From Eubacterium sp. (GTDB lineage Bacteria; Bacillota; Clostridia; Lachnospirales; Lachnospiraceae), in the NCBI GenBank assembly GCA_017619835.1, contig JAFZRN010000006.1, positions 62,001 to 126,000 of the forward strand: a stretch of DNA of 64,000 nt, read 5' to 3'. A model generated the notes under the pieces. It was not told where the DNA came from. It was given only the letters and a program-made list of their open reading frames with translations, and did no database searches. Positions within the stretch are counted from its first letter, which is position 1, and each line of letters begins with the position of its first letter. The translations under genes and the position numbers were made by a program. Shown here piece by piece: positions 54,005 through 63,341 of the stretch.

Positions 54005-54899
54005 TATCCTGTTATCAACATATAATGGTGAGAAATATATAGAACACCAGCTTGATAGCATACATAACCAAACCTATAGTGATTATCATATATATATCAG
54101 AGATGATGGTTCTAATGATAATACATTAAGTATTATAAAGAACTATATTGAAAAAAATGATTTATATGATAAAACCACGTTATTTGCTGAAAACAATGTT
54201 GGTTTTTCAAATAGCTTTGGAAAGTTACTGTTAGCTTCACAAGAAGGTGATTATTGGGCTTTTTGCGATCAGGATGATTATTGGTATCCTGATAAGCTTA
54301 ATAATGCAGTGAAATGGTTTGAAGAGAATGAGAATAATGCCGGCATTCCTTTAATGTATTATGGAAGAGTAGGGATTTCTGATAGTAACTTGAAGAATAT
54401 AAAGAAATGCTCCTTTGAAGTGTTTGAATATAACTACTATAATTCATTCACTTCGAACATTTTTTTTGGTTTTTCCATGGTGATTAATCGAGGACTATAT
54501 GACAGATTAGTAAAAACAAATTTTAACAGGATCAAGTATCATGACTGGTTTGCAGCCATGATAGTTACAGCTTTTGGAGATTATCACATATCTTCCGAAA
54601 TAGAGGCATTACATAGAACTCACGATAATAATACCTCTCCGAATGTTCTTCTTGATAAAATATCAGACGGTAAAAAACTGATAAAGGGAAAGAATTTTTA
54701 TAGCGATAACGCAGGAGAGTTTTATAGATTATTCAAAGATGACTTAAACGATGATCAATTAGAATGGTGTAAGAGGTTTATTAATCCCGGAAAAGATTTA
54801 AAGACTCAGATCAAAAAAGCATTTTATCTTCATAGATATAATCCGAGTATTTTAGTTGGATCAATACAAAGAATGTTGATGTTGATAGGGAGAATATAA
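53997..54899 (+). CDS. GT2 glycosyltransferase, RgpB-like (paralogue B)
   Basis: Protein of 300 aa with LLSTYNGEKYIEHQLDSIHNQT, IRDDGSNDN, AFCDQDDYWYPDKL and the later YHDWFAAMI. It is a close paralogue of the next gene: both end with a YLHRYNPSIL...MLMLIGRI or MYVHRW...MLMLIGRI tail. This suggests tandem duplication followed by divergence, perhaps to make alternating linkages in a rhamnan-type backbone. The stop overlaps the next start by 1 bp (TAATG). Confidence 0.9.
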   Translation: MLNILLSTYNGEKYIEHQLDSIHNQTYSDYHIYIRDDGSNDNTLSIIKNYIEKNDLYDKTTLFAENNVGFSNSFGKLLLASQEGDYWAFCDQDDYWYPDKLNNAVKWFEENENNAGIPLMYYGRVGISDSNLKNIKKCSFEVFEYNYYNSFTSNIFFGFSMVINRGLYDRLVKTNFNRIKYHDWFAAMIVTAFGDYHISSEIEALHRTHDNNTSPNVLLDKISDGKKLIKGKNFYSDNAGEFYRLFKDDLNDDQLEWCKRFINPGKDLKTQIKKAFYLHRYNPSILVGSIQRMLMLIGRI

Positions 54900-55792
54900 T
54901 GAAAAAAGTAGCCATACTAATGTCAACGTATAATGGTGATAAATATATTGTCAAACAGCTGGATAGTATATATAATCAGACATTTAAAAATATAAAAGTG
55001 TTTATCAGAGATGACGGATCAGATAAATCCTTTATTGAAAAGCTGAATCAGCTTAAAGAAAAATATGATTTTGAGCTGGTTTTAGGCAAGAATATCGGTT
55101 TTGTTGGTAGTTTTTTTGAGTTATTGGAAAGCGCACAGGGATTTGATCTGTATTCTTTTGCTGATCAGGATGATTACTGGTTTCCTCATAAAATAGAGCT
55201 TGCAGTAAAATGGTTTGAAAAATATGGGGATGAGAATACTCCGATGCTATTCCATAGTGCGTATAATAATATGGATGTGAATACCGGAAAGACCCATTTA
55301 TTCTATTTTCCCAATAAGTCATATTCATTTAGAAGAAGTATTACCGAGAATCATTATTCGGGTTTTTCAATGACGATCAACAGCAAGATGAGAGATTACA
55401 TGCTTTTGGGAGACTATACCAAAATAGGCTATCATGATTGGTGGGCTGCGATGATAGCCCATTCTCTTGGGAAAGGCTATTCAGATGGCCGGGTAATGGC
55501 GATACATTATACGCATGGAAAAAACTATACAACATTTAATATCAAAACAAGATTTGAATGGCTGATACAGAATATAAAGAAAAAGTCCGATATTAGTTGC
55601 AGAACAAAGGAATTCTATAATTGCTTTGGTGATAGATTAAAAGAACCGGATAGAAGAATGCTGGAACTTTTTGTTTTTGATAAATATGATTTATTTAAAT
55701 CTATAAAAAAGGCATTTTATGTTCATAGATGGAGACCTATTATTTCTTCAGAGATAGTAATTAGAATGCTGATGTTAATTGGAAGGATATAA
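54899..55792 (+). CDS. GT2 glycosyltransferase, RgpB-like (paralogue C)
   Basis: Protein of 297 aa with LMSTYNGDKYIVKQLDSIYNQT, IRDDGSDKS, SFADQDDYWFPHKI and YHDWWAAMI. These match paralogue B block for block, including the C-terminal MLMLIGRI. The likely activity is transfer of a deoxyhexose to the growing chain. The Wzm-like permease follows after 7 bp. Confidence 0.9.
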   Translation: MKKVAILMSTYNGDKYIVKQLDSIYNQTFKNIKVFIRDDGSDKSFIEKLNQLKEKYDFELVLGKNIGFVGSFFELLESAQGFDLYSFADQDDYWFPHKIELAVKWFEKYGDENTPMLFHSAYNNMDVNTGKTHLFYFPNKSYSFRRSITENHYSGFSMTINSKMRDYMLLGDYTKIGYHDWWAAMIAHSLGKGYSDGRVMAIHYTHGKNYTTFNIKTRFEWLIQNIKKKSDISCRTKEFYNCFGDRLKEPDRRMLELFVFDKYDLFKSIKKAFYVHRWRPIISSEIVIRMLMLIGRI

Positions 55793-55799
55793 TCCCAAA

Positions 55800-56594
55800 A
55801 TGAAGACAATCAATAATTTATTGAGTAATTGCAGAATTGTATGGAATTTGGCAATTAATGATTTTAAAACAAAATATGCGGGGTCACAATTTGGTTTTCT
55901 GTGGGCGTTTGTTCAGCCGATAGTAACGATAATTATCTATATATTTGTATTTCAGGTAATTGCCAAGGCACCACCATTGGAAAATGATTTTCCCTTTGTC
56001 CTTTGGCTGATTGCGGGTATGGTTCCCTGGTTCTATTTTTCCGAATCTATTACGAATGGAACATCAAGCCTTATTGAATATAGTTATCTGGTAAAAAAGG
56101 TGGTATTTAAGGTTTCACTTTTACCAATAGTAAGGGTTGTTTCATCGATTTTTGTACATTTGTTTTTTGTATTATTTTGTATTGTTGTATATATAATCAA
56201 TGGCATATATCCCAGCGTTTATTATCTTGAAATACTATATTATCTTATTTGTATGATTGCTCTTTGCATTGGTATATCATATATCACTGCATCTATAATG
56301 CCGTTTTTCAAAGATTTTTCTCAATTAGTTAATATTCTATTAATGATTGGTATGTGGGTATGTCCTGTTATGTGGAATTACAAGACAATACTCCCGGAGA
56401 AATATGTCTGGATATTTCGCTTAAACCCGGTCTTTTATATAGTTCAAGGCTATAGAGATGCTTTTATTGATCACATGTGGTTTTGGGAAAGACCTTTAGG
56501 ATTTGTTATTTTTTGGGTTACTACAATAGTTATTATTCTTATTGGCTATCGAATGTTTAAAAAATTAAGCATTCACTTTGCAGATGTTTTGTAG
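55800..56594 (+). CDS. ABC-2 polysaccharide export permease (Wzm/TagG type), copy 2
   Basis: Membrane protein of 264 aa with about six helices. NDFKTKYAGSQFGFLWAFVQP, GMVPWFYFSESITNG and NPVFYIVQGYRDAF repeat the landmarks of copy 1 (20965). ATG 55800 is chosen over a TTG at 55779 because GGAAGG precedes it and the protein then begins like its family. It pairs with the ATPase starting 11 bp later. Confidence 0.93.
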   Translation: MKTINNLLSNCRIVWNLAINDFKTKYAGSQFGFLWAFVQPIVTIIIYIFVFQVIAKAPPLENDFPFVLWLIAGMVPWFYFSESITNGTSSLIEYSYLVKKVVFKVSLLPIVRVVSSIFVHLFFVLFCIVVYIINGIYPSVYYLEILYYLICMIALCIGISYITASIMPFFKDFSQLVNILLMIGMWVCPVMWNYKTILPEKYVWIFRLNPVFYIVQGYRDAFIDHMWFWERPLGFVIFWVTTIVIILIGYRMFKKLSIHFADVL

Positions 56595-56605
56595 GAGATT
56601 TGATC

Positions 56606-57928
56606 ATGAGTGGTGATTCGATTAATCCGGTAGTGGAAGTCAAAGACATAAGAAAAATATATAAGCTATATGATAAGCCGATAGACAGATTCAGAGAGAC
56701 TATGTCAATAATTCATAAAGATTACCATAGCAATCATTTCGCTCTTGATAGAATTAATATGACAGTCAATAAGGGCGAATGTGTTGGAATTATAGGAACA
56801 AATGGTTCCGGCAAATCGACATTATTAAAAATAATTACCGGTGTACTTAATCCTACAGAGGGAGAAGTGAAGGTAAGAGGAAGAATAAGTGCTCTGCTGG
56901 AACTGGGAACCGGCTTTAATATGGAATACACAGGTAGAGAAAATGTATTTCTTAATGGTACAATGCTGGGGCTTACGAGGAAAGAAGTTGAAGATAAGTT
57001 TCAGGAGATAGAAGATTTTGCTGAAATAGGAGATTTTATTGATCAGCCTGTAAAAACATATTCCAGCGGAATGTTTGCCCGTCTGGCATTTGCTGTAGCA
57101 ATCAATGTAGATCCTGATATTCTGATAGTTGATGAGGCATTAAGTGTAGGTGATATATTCTTTCAATCAAAATGTTATAGGAAATTTAACGATTTTAAAG
57201 AAAAAGGAAAGACTATCATCTTTGTTTCGCACGATATGAGCAGTGTTTTAAAGTATTGTGAAAGATGCTTGTTGATAAACAAAGGTAAGCAGGTTGCATT
57301 AGGCCCTTCATCGGAAGTTATAGATGTATATAAAAAAATACTCGTAAATCAATTTGATGAAGAAGAATTACCTGATACCGAAAATGCTGAAGAGGCTGAA
57401 AAAACTACAGAAACAAAAGGAACTGAAGAAAAAAAGCAATCAAATATCATAGATACAAAATGGAAAGAAAGCATGCTGCAGAATCCTAATTATATAGAGT
57501 ATGGTGATGGAAAGGCAGCAATAACCGATTTTGCTATATTTGATGAAAATGGCAACTTAGCCAATGCAATTTATAAAGGGACTGAATTTACGATTAAGAT
57601 CAAGGTTGAATTCTTTGAAGAGGTTGAAAACCCGATCGTCGCATACACGATTAAGGACTTAAAAGGAACTGAAATAACAGGAACGAACACAATCCTTGAA
57701 GGAAAACATATCGGAAAAATGAAAAAAGGAGATATACACGTTTTTTCATTCAAACAGAAAATGCCTTTACAAGGAGCCCAATACTTATTATCGTTCGGTT
57801 GTACCAGTTATGTTTCTGATGAGCTGGTTGTATATCATAGATTATATGATATAGTTAACCTTCAAGTGATATCTGAAAGAAATACAGTGGGATTTGTTGA
57901 TCTGGATTCCACAGTGGAGATGGATTAG
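56606..57928 (+). CDS. Polysaccharide export ATPase with C-terminal glycan-binding domain (Wzt type), copy 2
   Basis: ATPase of 440 aa. Walker A is GTNGSGKST (64-72), the signature YSSGM and Walker B ILIVDEALSVGD. After a Glu/Thr/Lys-rich linker (about 252-280), a Wzt_C-like domain (about 285-438) follows. It shares long blocks with copy 1 across this domain. ATG 56606 follows GTAGGAG; an in-frame TTG at 56600 is less likely. The methyltransferase gene starts directly after it (TAGTATG), which suggests that the ATPase reads a methylated chain end. Confidence 0.94.
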   Translation: MSGDSINPVVEVKDIRKIYKLYDKPIDRFRETMSIIHKDYHSNHFALDRINMTVNKGECVGIIGTNGSGKSTLLKIITGVLNPTEGEVKVRGRISALLELGTGFNMEYTGRENVFLNGTMLGLTRKEVEDKFQEIEDFAEIGDFIDQPVKTYSSGMFARLAFAVAINVDPDILIVDEALSVGDIFFQSKCYRKFNDFKEKGKTIIFVSHDMSSVLKYCERCLLINKGKQVALGPSSEVIDVYKKILVNQFDEEELPDTENAEEAEKTTETKGTEEKKQSNIIDTKWKESMLQNPNYIEYGDGKAAITDFAIFDENGNLANAIYKGTEFTIKIKVEFFEEVENPIVAYTIKDLKGTEITGTNTILEGKHIGKMKKGDIHVFSFKQKMPLQGAQYLLSFGCTSYVSDELVVYHRLYDIVNLQVISERNTVGFVDLDSTVEMD

Positions 57929-57929
57929 T

Positions 57930-58841
57930 ATGATTGAATACGTTGATAAAGTAAAAATGAATTATTCGGTATATTCCGGTGAAGATTTATATACTGACGG
58001 AGATATTGAAACAGAGTTATTGGATATTGTAAAAAACAATACAGATTTTGATTCAATAATCTATGAAAAGAAGTCGTGGCCGGTTCTATATCACTTATCA
58101 GATATCCGAGAAAATATCTTAAGCTGGTTCCCCTTTGAAAAAGAAGCCAGTGTTCTTGAAATCGGAGCAGGATGCGGAGCTGTGACGGGTGCGTTAACAG
58201 ATCGTTGTAAACGTGTGGTATCAGTGGATTTATCCAAGAGAAGAAGTCTGATCAATGCTTACAGACATCATGAGGCTGATAATTTAGAAATCATAGTTGG
58301 GAACTTTGAAGATGCCTATAAAATCATAGATGAAAAGTTTGATTACATTACACTTATAGGTGTATTTGAATACTCCGGATTATATATTCATGATGAGAAT
58401 GCTCCGGAATCTTTTCTGAAAATGATCTCTAAATTACTTAAACCGGACGGTAAGTTAATCATTGCAATTGAAAACAGACTTGGATTAAAATATTTCGCAG
58501 GCTGCCGTGAGGATCATCTCGGAAAATTCTTTGTCGGAATTGAAAACGATTATGAAGATAATGGCGTGTGCACGTATAGCAAAAACGAGTTGATCAGAAT
58601 ATTCTCAAATAGTGGATATTCCGGTTGGAAATTCTATTACCCGTATCCGGATTATAAATTTCCCGAAACTATATATTCTGATGAAAGGTTACCGCAAAAA
58701 GGAGAATTATATTCTAATATCAGGAACTTTGATTCTGATAGATATGTTATATTTGATGAGACAAAAGCCTATGATGGAATTATAGAAGCAGGTTTATTTG
58801 GAGAATTTTCAAATTCATTTCTCGTTGTATTGGAGAGATAG
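57930..58841 (+). CDS. SAM-dependent methyltransferase, possible chain-capping enzyme
   Basis: Class I methyltransferase of 303 aa. SAM motif I is VLEIGAGCGAVTG (about 74-86), with VVSVDLSKRR after it and FDYITLIGVFEY as motif IV. It is homologous to the first domain of the 1215-aa protein (31070): both have LSDIRENIL or LSPVRTNIL before motif I and PDGKLIIAIENR or PTGKLFVAMENK late. ATG 57930 is taken because it follows the Wzt stop directly. The next gene matches the second domain of the same fusion, so the two were once one protein, or the fusion joined them. Confidence 0.88.
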   Translation: MIEYVDKVKMNYSVYSGEDLYTDGDIETELLDIVKNNTDFDSIIYEKKSWPVLYHLSDIRENILSWFPFEKEASVLEIGAGCGAVTGALTDRCKRVVSVDLSKRRSLINAYRHHEADNLEIIVGNFEDAYKIIDEKFDYITLIGVFEYSGLYIHDENAPESFLKMISKLLKPDGKLIIAIENRLGLKYFAGCREDHLGKFFVGIENDYEDNGVCTYSKNELIRIFSNSGYSGWKFYYPYPDYKFPETIYSDERLPQKGELYSNIRNFDSDRYVIFDETKAYDGIIEAGLFGEFSNSFLVVLER

Positions 58842-58843
58842 TA

Positions 58844-60235
58844 ATGAATGATATAATATATGCTAAGTTTTCTAGTCAAAGAAAAAAAGAATATAAAATA
58901 ATAACCAAGATATCAAATGCCGATAAGGGAAGAGCTGTAACTAAAGAAGCTAAATATCCCGAAGGTGTTTCTCATTTAACTCAAATGATCGAAAACGCAG
59001 AATTGTTAAATGAGCAATTCGAAGGAATACCTTTGAAAGTATTGGAAGGACATATGTCAGGCAATTTATTGACGTATGATTTTGTTTCCGGAGAAAACCT
59101 GGACGATAAAATATCCTTATTGGATGATGATAATGCTACATCGGAAATAATAAAGTATTTTGAGTTGATTCTTTCTTCTGACAAAATAGTTCCGTTTACT
59201 GTTAGTGATGATTTTACAGTAATATTCGGAGAGTGTGACGGAGAATGGAAATCATTTGAAATATCCAATATCGATATGATATTTGAAAACATTATATTAA
59301 GTAATGATGAGTATATTGTTATTGATAGTGAGTGGACGTTTCGTTTCCCGATTCCGTTAGAGTTTATTTTGTATAGATGTCTGCTTCATAGTACAAGATA
59401 TAATATGCTCGCTTCGGAATGCAAGGATAGAATACTGGCTTCTTTGGGACTAACTTCTGATGATCTGGATTTGTTCTTTGAAATGGAACAAAAGTTCCAG
59501 CAGTATGTAAAAGGGGATTCATTAGATCTGCAGGAAATTCATGAAAGAATTAATAAGCATTGCAACAGGCTGGCCTTATATGATGAGAATATGATCAACA
59601 ATGATTATTCAGTCTATGAAGATTTCGAACTGACTTTTAGCGGTCATACAATAGATAGTGTTGTTGATTTGAATCAGATAATAAAGCCGGAAACAAAGCT
59701 CATCAAAGTTCAGCTGAACGGATATAATGGAATCATAAAAATAATAAGCGTAAACGCATTAAAAGGCGGACAGAATATACAGATTCAGGATTTTGAAACA
59801 AATGCTGAGTTGATAATAAATAATGATTATTATTTTTCTGCTATTCCGGAATTGATAATTAATAATTCGGATTACGAACAAATTTCCGTAAAGTATGAGA
59901 TCATATATAAGAATAGCGTAATAATGGAGCCTTTTATTTCTTCTTTAAAGTCTGAAAATGAGTATAAGCTTAAGAGTGAGGACTATCAACATAAGAGTGA
60001 AGTGTATTCTAATGCCTGCAACGAATATCAAAATGTTATTGAAGAGTTGAAGAATAAATGTGATGATTACGTAGTCCAAATCAATAAATGTGGTGAAGAC
60101 AGAGATATATATAAGAGTAAAATGGAGGAATACCAGCAGGCTTATAATACATTAGAGGAAGAAATAAATAGGATTCACGAGACGTTTACATGGAAATTAA
60201 GTGAGAAAGTAAACCGAATCATAAGAAAGGCATAA
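58844..60235 (+). CDS. Kinase-fold-like protein with C-terminal coiled coil (WbdD-like partner)
   Basis: Protein of 463 aa. It begins NDIIYAKFSSQRKKEY, as the second domain of the 1215-aa protein does. Possible kinase landmarks are a lysine in VTKEAK (about 34-37), a hinge-like YDFVSGENLDD (about 78-88), a catalytic-loop-like segment with D144 and N149, and a metal-type D161 in VIDSEW. A beta-rich part follows (about 265-365), then a long heptad-rich coiled coil (about 368-448) and a basic end (WKLSEKVNRIIRKA). E. coli WbdD combines methyltransferase, kinase and coiled-coil ruler; here the methyltransferase is the previous gene, 2 bp away. Kinase activity is not proven. Confidence 0.75.
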   Translation: MNDIIYAKFSSQRKKEYKIITKISNADKGRAVTKEAKYPEGVSHLTQMIENAELLNEQFEGIPLKVLEGHMSGNLLTYDFVSGENLDDKISLLDDDNATSEIIKYFELILSSDKIVPFTVSDDFTVIFGECDGEWKSFEISNIDMIFENIILSNDEYIVIDSEWTFRFPIPLEFILYRCLLHSTRYNMLASECKDRILASLGLTSDDLDLFFEMEQKFQQYVKGDSLDLQEIHERINKHCNRLALYDENMINNDYSVYEDFELTFSGHTIDSVVDLNQIIKPETKLIKVQLNGYNGIIKIISVNALKGGQNIQIQDFETNAELIINNDYYFSAIPELIINNSDYEQISVKYEIIYKNSVIMEPFISSLKSENEYKLKSEDYQHKSEVYSNACNEYQNVIEELKNKCDDYVVQINKCGEDRDIYKSKMEEYQQAYNTLEEEINRIHETFTWKLSEKVNRIIRKA

Positions 60236-60236
60236 A

Positions 60237-61211
60237 ATGGATGTTTCAATAGTAATACCAACTAAAAACGGTGGCGAATTATTTGGTAAGGTATTAGATA
60301 GTGTATATAATCAAAAGACAAAATACTCTTATGAGGTTATTTGTGTTGATTCAGGATCTAAAGATGATACAATTGAAATAATAAAGAGCCATTCAGCTGC
60401 ATTGTATGAAATTCCTCCGGAAGAGTTTGGACATGGAAAAACAAGAAATTTTGGTGCTTCCAAAGGAAGCGGAGAATATATTGTTTTCCTGACACAGGAT
60501 GCTTGTCCGGCAAATGATACATGGTTGGAGAATATGATAGATGCAATGAAGATTGAAGAGGATGTTGTAGGAGGATTTGGCATACATTATCCATACCCTG
60601 ATTGTAATCTATTTGATAAAAGAGACTTGAAAGTTCATTTTCAAGGCTTTGGTTCTGATAATACAGTGTACTACATGGATGACAAGGATAGATATGAAAG
60701 AGAAGAAGGATATAGACATTTGCTTGCCTACTTTTCCGATAATAATTCATGTATCAGGAGAGATATATGGGAAAAATATCCATATGATGATGTCAACTTT
60801 GCCGAAGATCAGATATGGATGAGAAAAATGATAGAAATGGGATATAAAAAAGTATACTGCCCATATGCTCCGGTCTACCATTCGCATAATTATGACATAT
60901 CGTCTTATTTTGGAAGATACTTTGATGAATTCAGAAGTTTATATGGACTTCACAAATATATGATCGTAAAAAAATGGTGGCTTGTATTGCCGGGAGCATT
61001 TTATATGATCAATTCCGACTATAAATATTTACGTCAGTTAGTTGGAATGAAAAGATCAGAGAAAATTAAATGGCTATGGTATTCTATCAGAAGAAATCTT
61101 AGCAGATTTATTGCCGGTTATTGGGGAGGAAGGTATCATGCGTATCCCAATGTGATAAAAAACTGGCTGGATAAACATGTTTCACAACAATATAAACAAG
61201 TGAAAGGATAA
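60237..61211 (+). CDS. GT2 glycosyltransferase, rhamnosyltransferase-like
   Basis: Protein of 324 aa. VSIVIPTKNGGELFGKVLDSV, VDSGSKDDT, GHGKTRNFGASKGSGEYIVFLTQDACP and FAEDQIWMRKMIEMG are typical of rhamnosyltransferases of WbbL/RfbG type. The TQDA segment holds the metal-binding site. It starts 1 bp after the coiled-coil protein and 2 bp before the GT4 gene. It probably adds a rhamnose-like residue to the same chain. Confidence 0.88.
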   Translation: MDVSIVIPTKNGGELFGKVLDSVYNQKTKYSYEVICVDSGSKDDTIEIIKSHSAALYEIPPEEFGHGKTRNFGASKGSGEYIVFLTQDACPANDTWLENMIDAMKIEEDVVGGFGIHYPYPDCNLFDKRDLKVHFQGFGSDNTVYYMDDKDRYEREEGYRHLLAYFSDNNSCIRRDIWEKYPYDDVNFAEDQIWMRKMIEMGYKKVYCPYAPVYHSHNYDISSYFGRYFDEFRSLYGLHKYMIVKKWWLVLPGAFYMINSDYKYLRQLVGMKRSEKIKWLWYSIRRNLSRFIAGYWGGRYHAYPNVIKNWLDKHVSQQYKQVKG

Positions 61212-61213
61212 TT

Positions 61214-62458
61214 ATGGGACACATTATTAATCTTATAAGGCGTGCGTGGGGCGTATTCAGAACAAAGGGAATAAAGGGGACGGTTGCTATTGTAAAGGAA
61301 ATGGACAATCAAATGGACGTTCCGTCTTTTTATGACTTCATTATGGATGATACTCCGATTGAATTTGCCGGTGATGAAAAGTCTGAACTATTGAATAGTA
61401 AGGAAGTGTATGTTAACTGGGTTATTCCTGAAATGGGAATAGGTTCAGGCGGACATATGAATATTTTCAGATTTGTTCAGAAGCTGCAGGATTTAGGCAT
61501 AAAGAACAGAGTATATATGTTCAGATGCGGTGCATTGGATTCTGATAAAAAGCTGATCGATTTTATTAATCAGTACTATATCCTGGATACCGACAGAATC
61601 GAGGTTTATCACACTACAGATAATATGAAACCGGCACATGCTATAATAGCAACAGCATGGCAGACGGCTTATTTTGTCAGAAAATTCGAGAAGGCAATAT
61701 CGAAGTTTTACTTTGTTCAGGATTATGAACCATATTTCTTTGCTGTCGGATCAGAATATACCTTTGCAGAGAATACCTACAAATTCGGCTTAAGAGGTAT
61801 TACTGCAGGAGACTGGCTGAAAGATAAGCTTAGAGAAGAATATAATATGAAAACTGAAAGCTTCGGTTTTTCTTATGATAAAGAATTATATACACCTAAA
61901 GAAAAACGAGATGATGTAAAAAGATTATTCTTTTATGCCCGTCCTGTTACGCCAAGAAGAGCATTTGAATTAGGCCTTTTAGCATTGACGGAGGTTTCAA
62001 AAAGAGTTCCCGATGTTGAAGTGGTATTCGCCGGCTGGGATGTTGGAGGATATAAGATTCCATTCAAGCATTTAAATGCCGGAAGTGTTCCATTGGATCA
62101 GTTATCTGATCTGTATGCGCAATGTGATATGTGTCTGGTTCTTTCCAATACAAATCTTTCACTATTACCTTTGGAAGTTATGGCAAGTAACTCAGTAGCT
62201 GTCTGCACAAAGGGAGATAATAGTAGCTGGCTTGTTAATGACGAAAATTCTATCATGGTAGATTTTGATCCTATAAAGATTGCAGATACGCTTTCATACT
62301 ATTTGGATAATAGAGAAAAGCTTGAATCAATCAGAGAAAAAGGTTTGAAATTTGCTCAGTCTACATCTTGGGAAAAAGAAGCTAAAAAAGTATATAATGC
62401 TGTTATAGAAGGAATTAAAGAAGATGGCAAAACGCAAGGTATTGATTTTAGGTGGTAA
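61214..62458 (+). CDS. GT4-type glycosyltransferase, WsaF-like
   Basis: Protein of 414 aa. The N-terminal part has VNWVIPEMGIGSGGHMNIFR and YFVQDYEPYFFAVGSEYTFAE, the marks of the WsaF rhamnosyltransferase family. The C-terminal donor domain (about 225-390) has LFFYARPVTPRRAFELG and LSLLPLEVMASN with the conserved glutamate. WsaF extends polyrhamnan on S-layer glycans in Geobacillus. The end overlaps the next gene by 35 bp. Confidence 0.87.
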   Translation: MGHIINLIRRAWGVFRTKGIKGTVAIVKEMDNQMDVPSFYDFIMDDTPIEFAGDEKSELLNSKEVYVNWVIPEMGIGSGGHMNIFRFVQKLQDLGIKNRVYMFRCGALDSDKKLIDFINQYYILDTDRIEVYHTTDNMKPAHAIIATAWQTAYFVRKFEKAISKFYFVQDYEPYFFAVGSEYTFAENTYKFGLRGITAGDWLKDKLREEYNMKTESFGFSYDKELYTPKEKRDDVKRLFFYARPVTPRRAFELGLLALTEVSKRVPDVEVVFAGWDVGGYKIPFKHLNAGSVPLDQLSDLYAQCDMCLVLSNTNLSLLPLEVMASNSVAVCTKGDNSSWLVNDENSIMVDFDPIKIADTLSYYLDNREKLESIREKGLKFAQSTSWEKEAKKVYNAVIEGIKEDGKTQGIDFRW

Positions 62459-63341
62459 TGGTTTTATCGGATCAAATCTCTCTACATACTTGGCAGAAAT
62501 GGGTGATGAGGTATATAGCTTTGATATGGTATATCCTCAGGTCAAAGATGAAAGAATCCATTATATCCAGGGAGATTTCTTTGATGATAATACATTACGT
62601 GAAATTGTAAAAGGTATGGATGTTATATTCCATGCTATATCGACTGTTAATCCCGGTAATTCCAATGAAAAATATATGATGGGTTACTCCAGGGACTTTA
62701 TTCAGACTGTAAAATTATGTTCATTATTGGTTAATACTAATAGTGTGATGATTTTCCTTTCTTCCGGTGGAACGGTATACGGTAAGCAGGATATACAGCC
62801 TATCTCTGAAAATGCTGTGGCAAGGCCGATCAATCATTACGGAAATATAAAACTGTGTATCGAAAATACTATAAGGATTTTTAATATACAGTCTGATTCT
62901 AAAATGCGTGTTGCCAGGATATCCAATCCATATGGTCCGGGACAGGATTTTACCAAAGGGGTTGGGTTTGTTGATGCCGTTATTAAACGGACAATAGAGA
63001 ATAGTGAGATAGAAATCTGGGGAGACGGAAATATAGTCAGAGATTATATTTATATAGCAGATGTATGTAAAATGCTATATGAGTTATCTATATATGATGG
63101 CGAGGAAGAAATATTCAATATCAGTTCGGGTGTTGGTGTTTCTCAAAATGACATTATAAAAATGGTTGATGAGATCATCGGAGGCGCCAAGTATTGTTAT
63201 AAACCGGGAAGAAGCGTAGATGTAAACTGTATTATCCTGAATAATGAAAAGATGATGCAGATATATAATAAGGAGCTGGTTTCTATTAAAGAGGGGATTA
63301 GGTTATACTATAATTATTTAATGGAAAAAATAGGTGTATAG
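62424..63341 (+). CDS. NAD-dependent sugar epimerase/dehydratase (extended SDR)
   Basis: Protein of 305 aa. NAD-binding GGNGFIG is at residues 10-16, the catalytic serines at SSGGTVYG, and the YxxxK motif is intact (Y-G-N-I-K). IWGDGNIVRDYIYIADVC is the conserved substrate-domain phrase. It is probably a UDP-glucose 4-epimerase-like or UDP-GlcNAc epimerase-like enzyme supplying a donor sugar to this cluster. The start lies inside the preceding GT gene. Unlike the enzyme at 19383 it keeps its catalytic tyrosine. Confidence 0.88.
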   Translation: MAKRKVLILGGNGFIGSNLSTYLAEMGDEVYSFDMVYPQVKDERIHYIQGDFFDDNTLREIVKGMDVIFHAISTVNPGNSNEKYMMGYSRDFIQTVKLCSLLVNTNSVMIFLSSGGTVYGKQDIQPISENAVARPINHYGNIKLCIENTIRIFNIQSDSKMRVARISNPYGPGQDFTKGVGFVDAVIKRTIENSEIEIWGDGNIVRDYIYIADVCKMLYELSIYDGEEEIFNISSGVGVSQNDIIKMVDEIIGGAKYCYKPGRSVDVNCIILNNEKMMQIYNKELVSIKEGIRLYYNYLMEKIGV

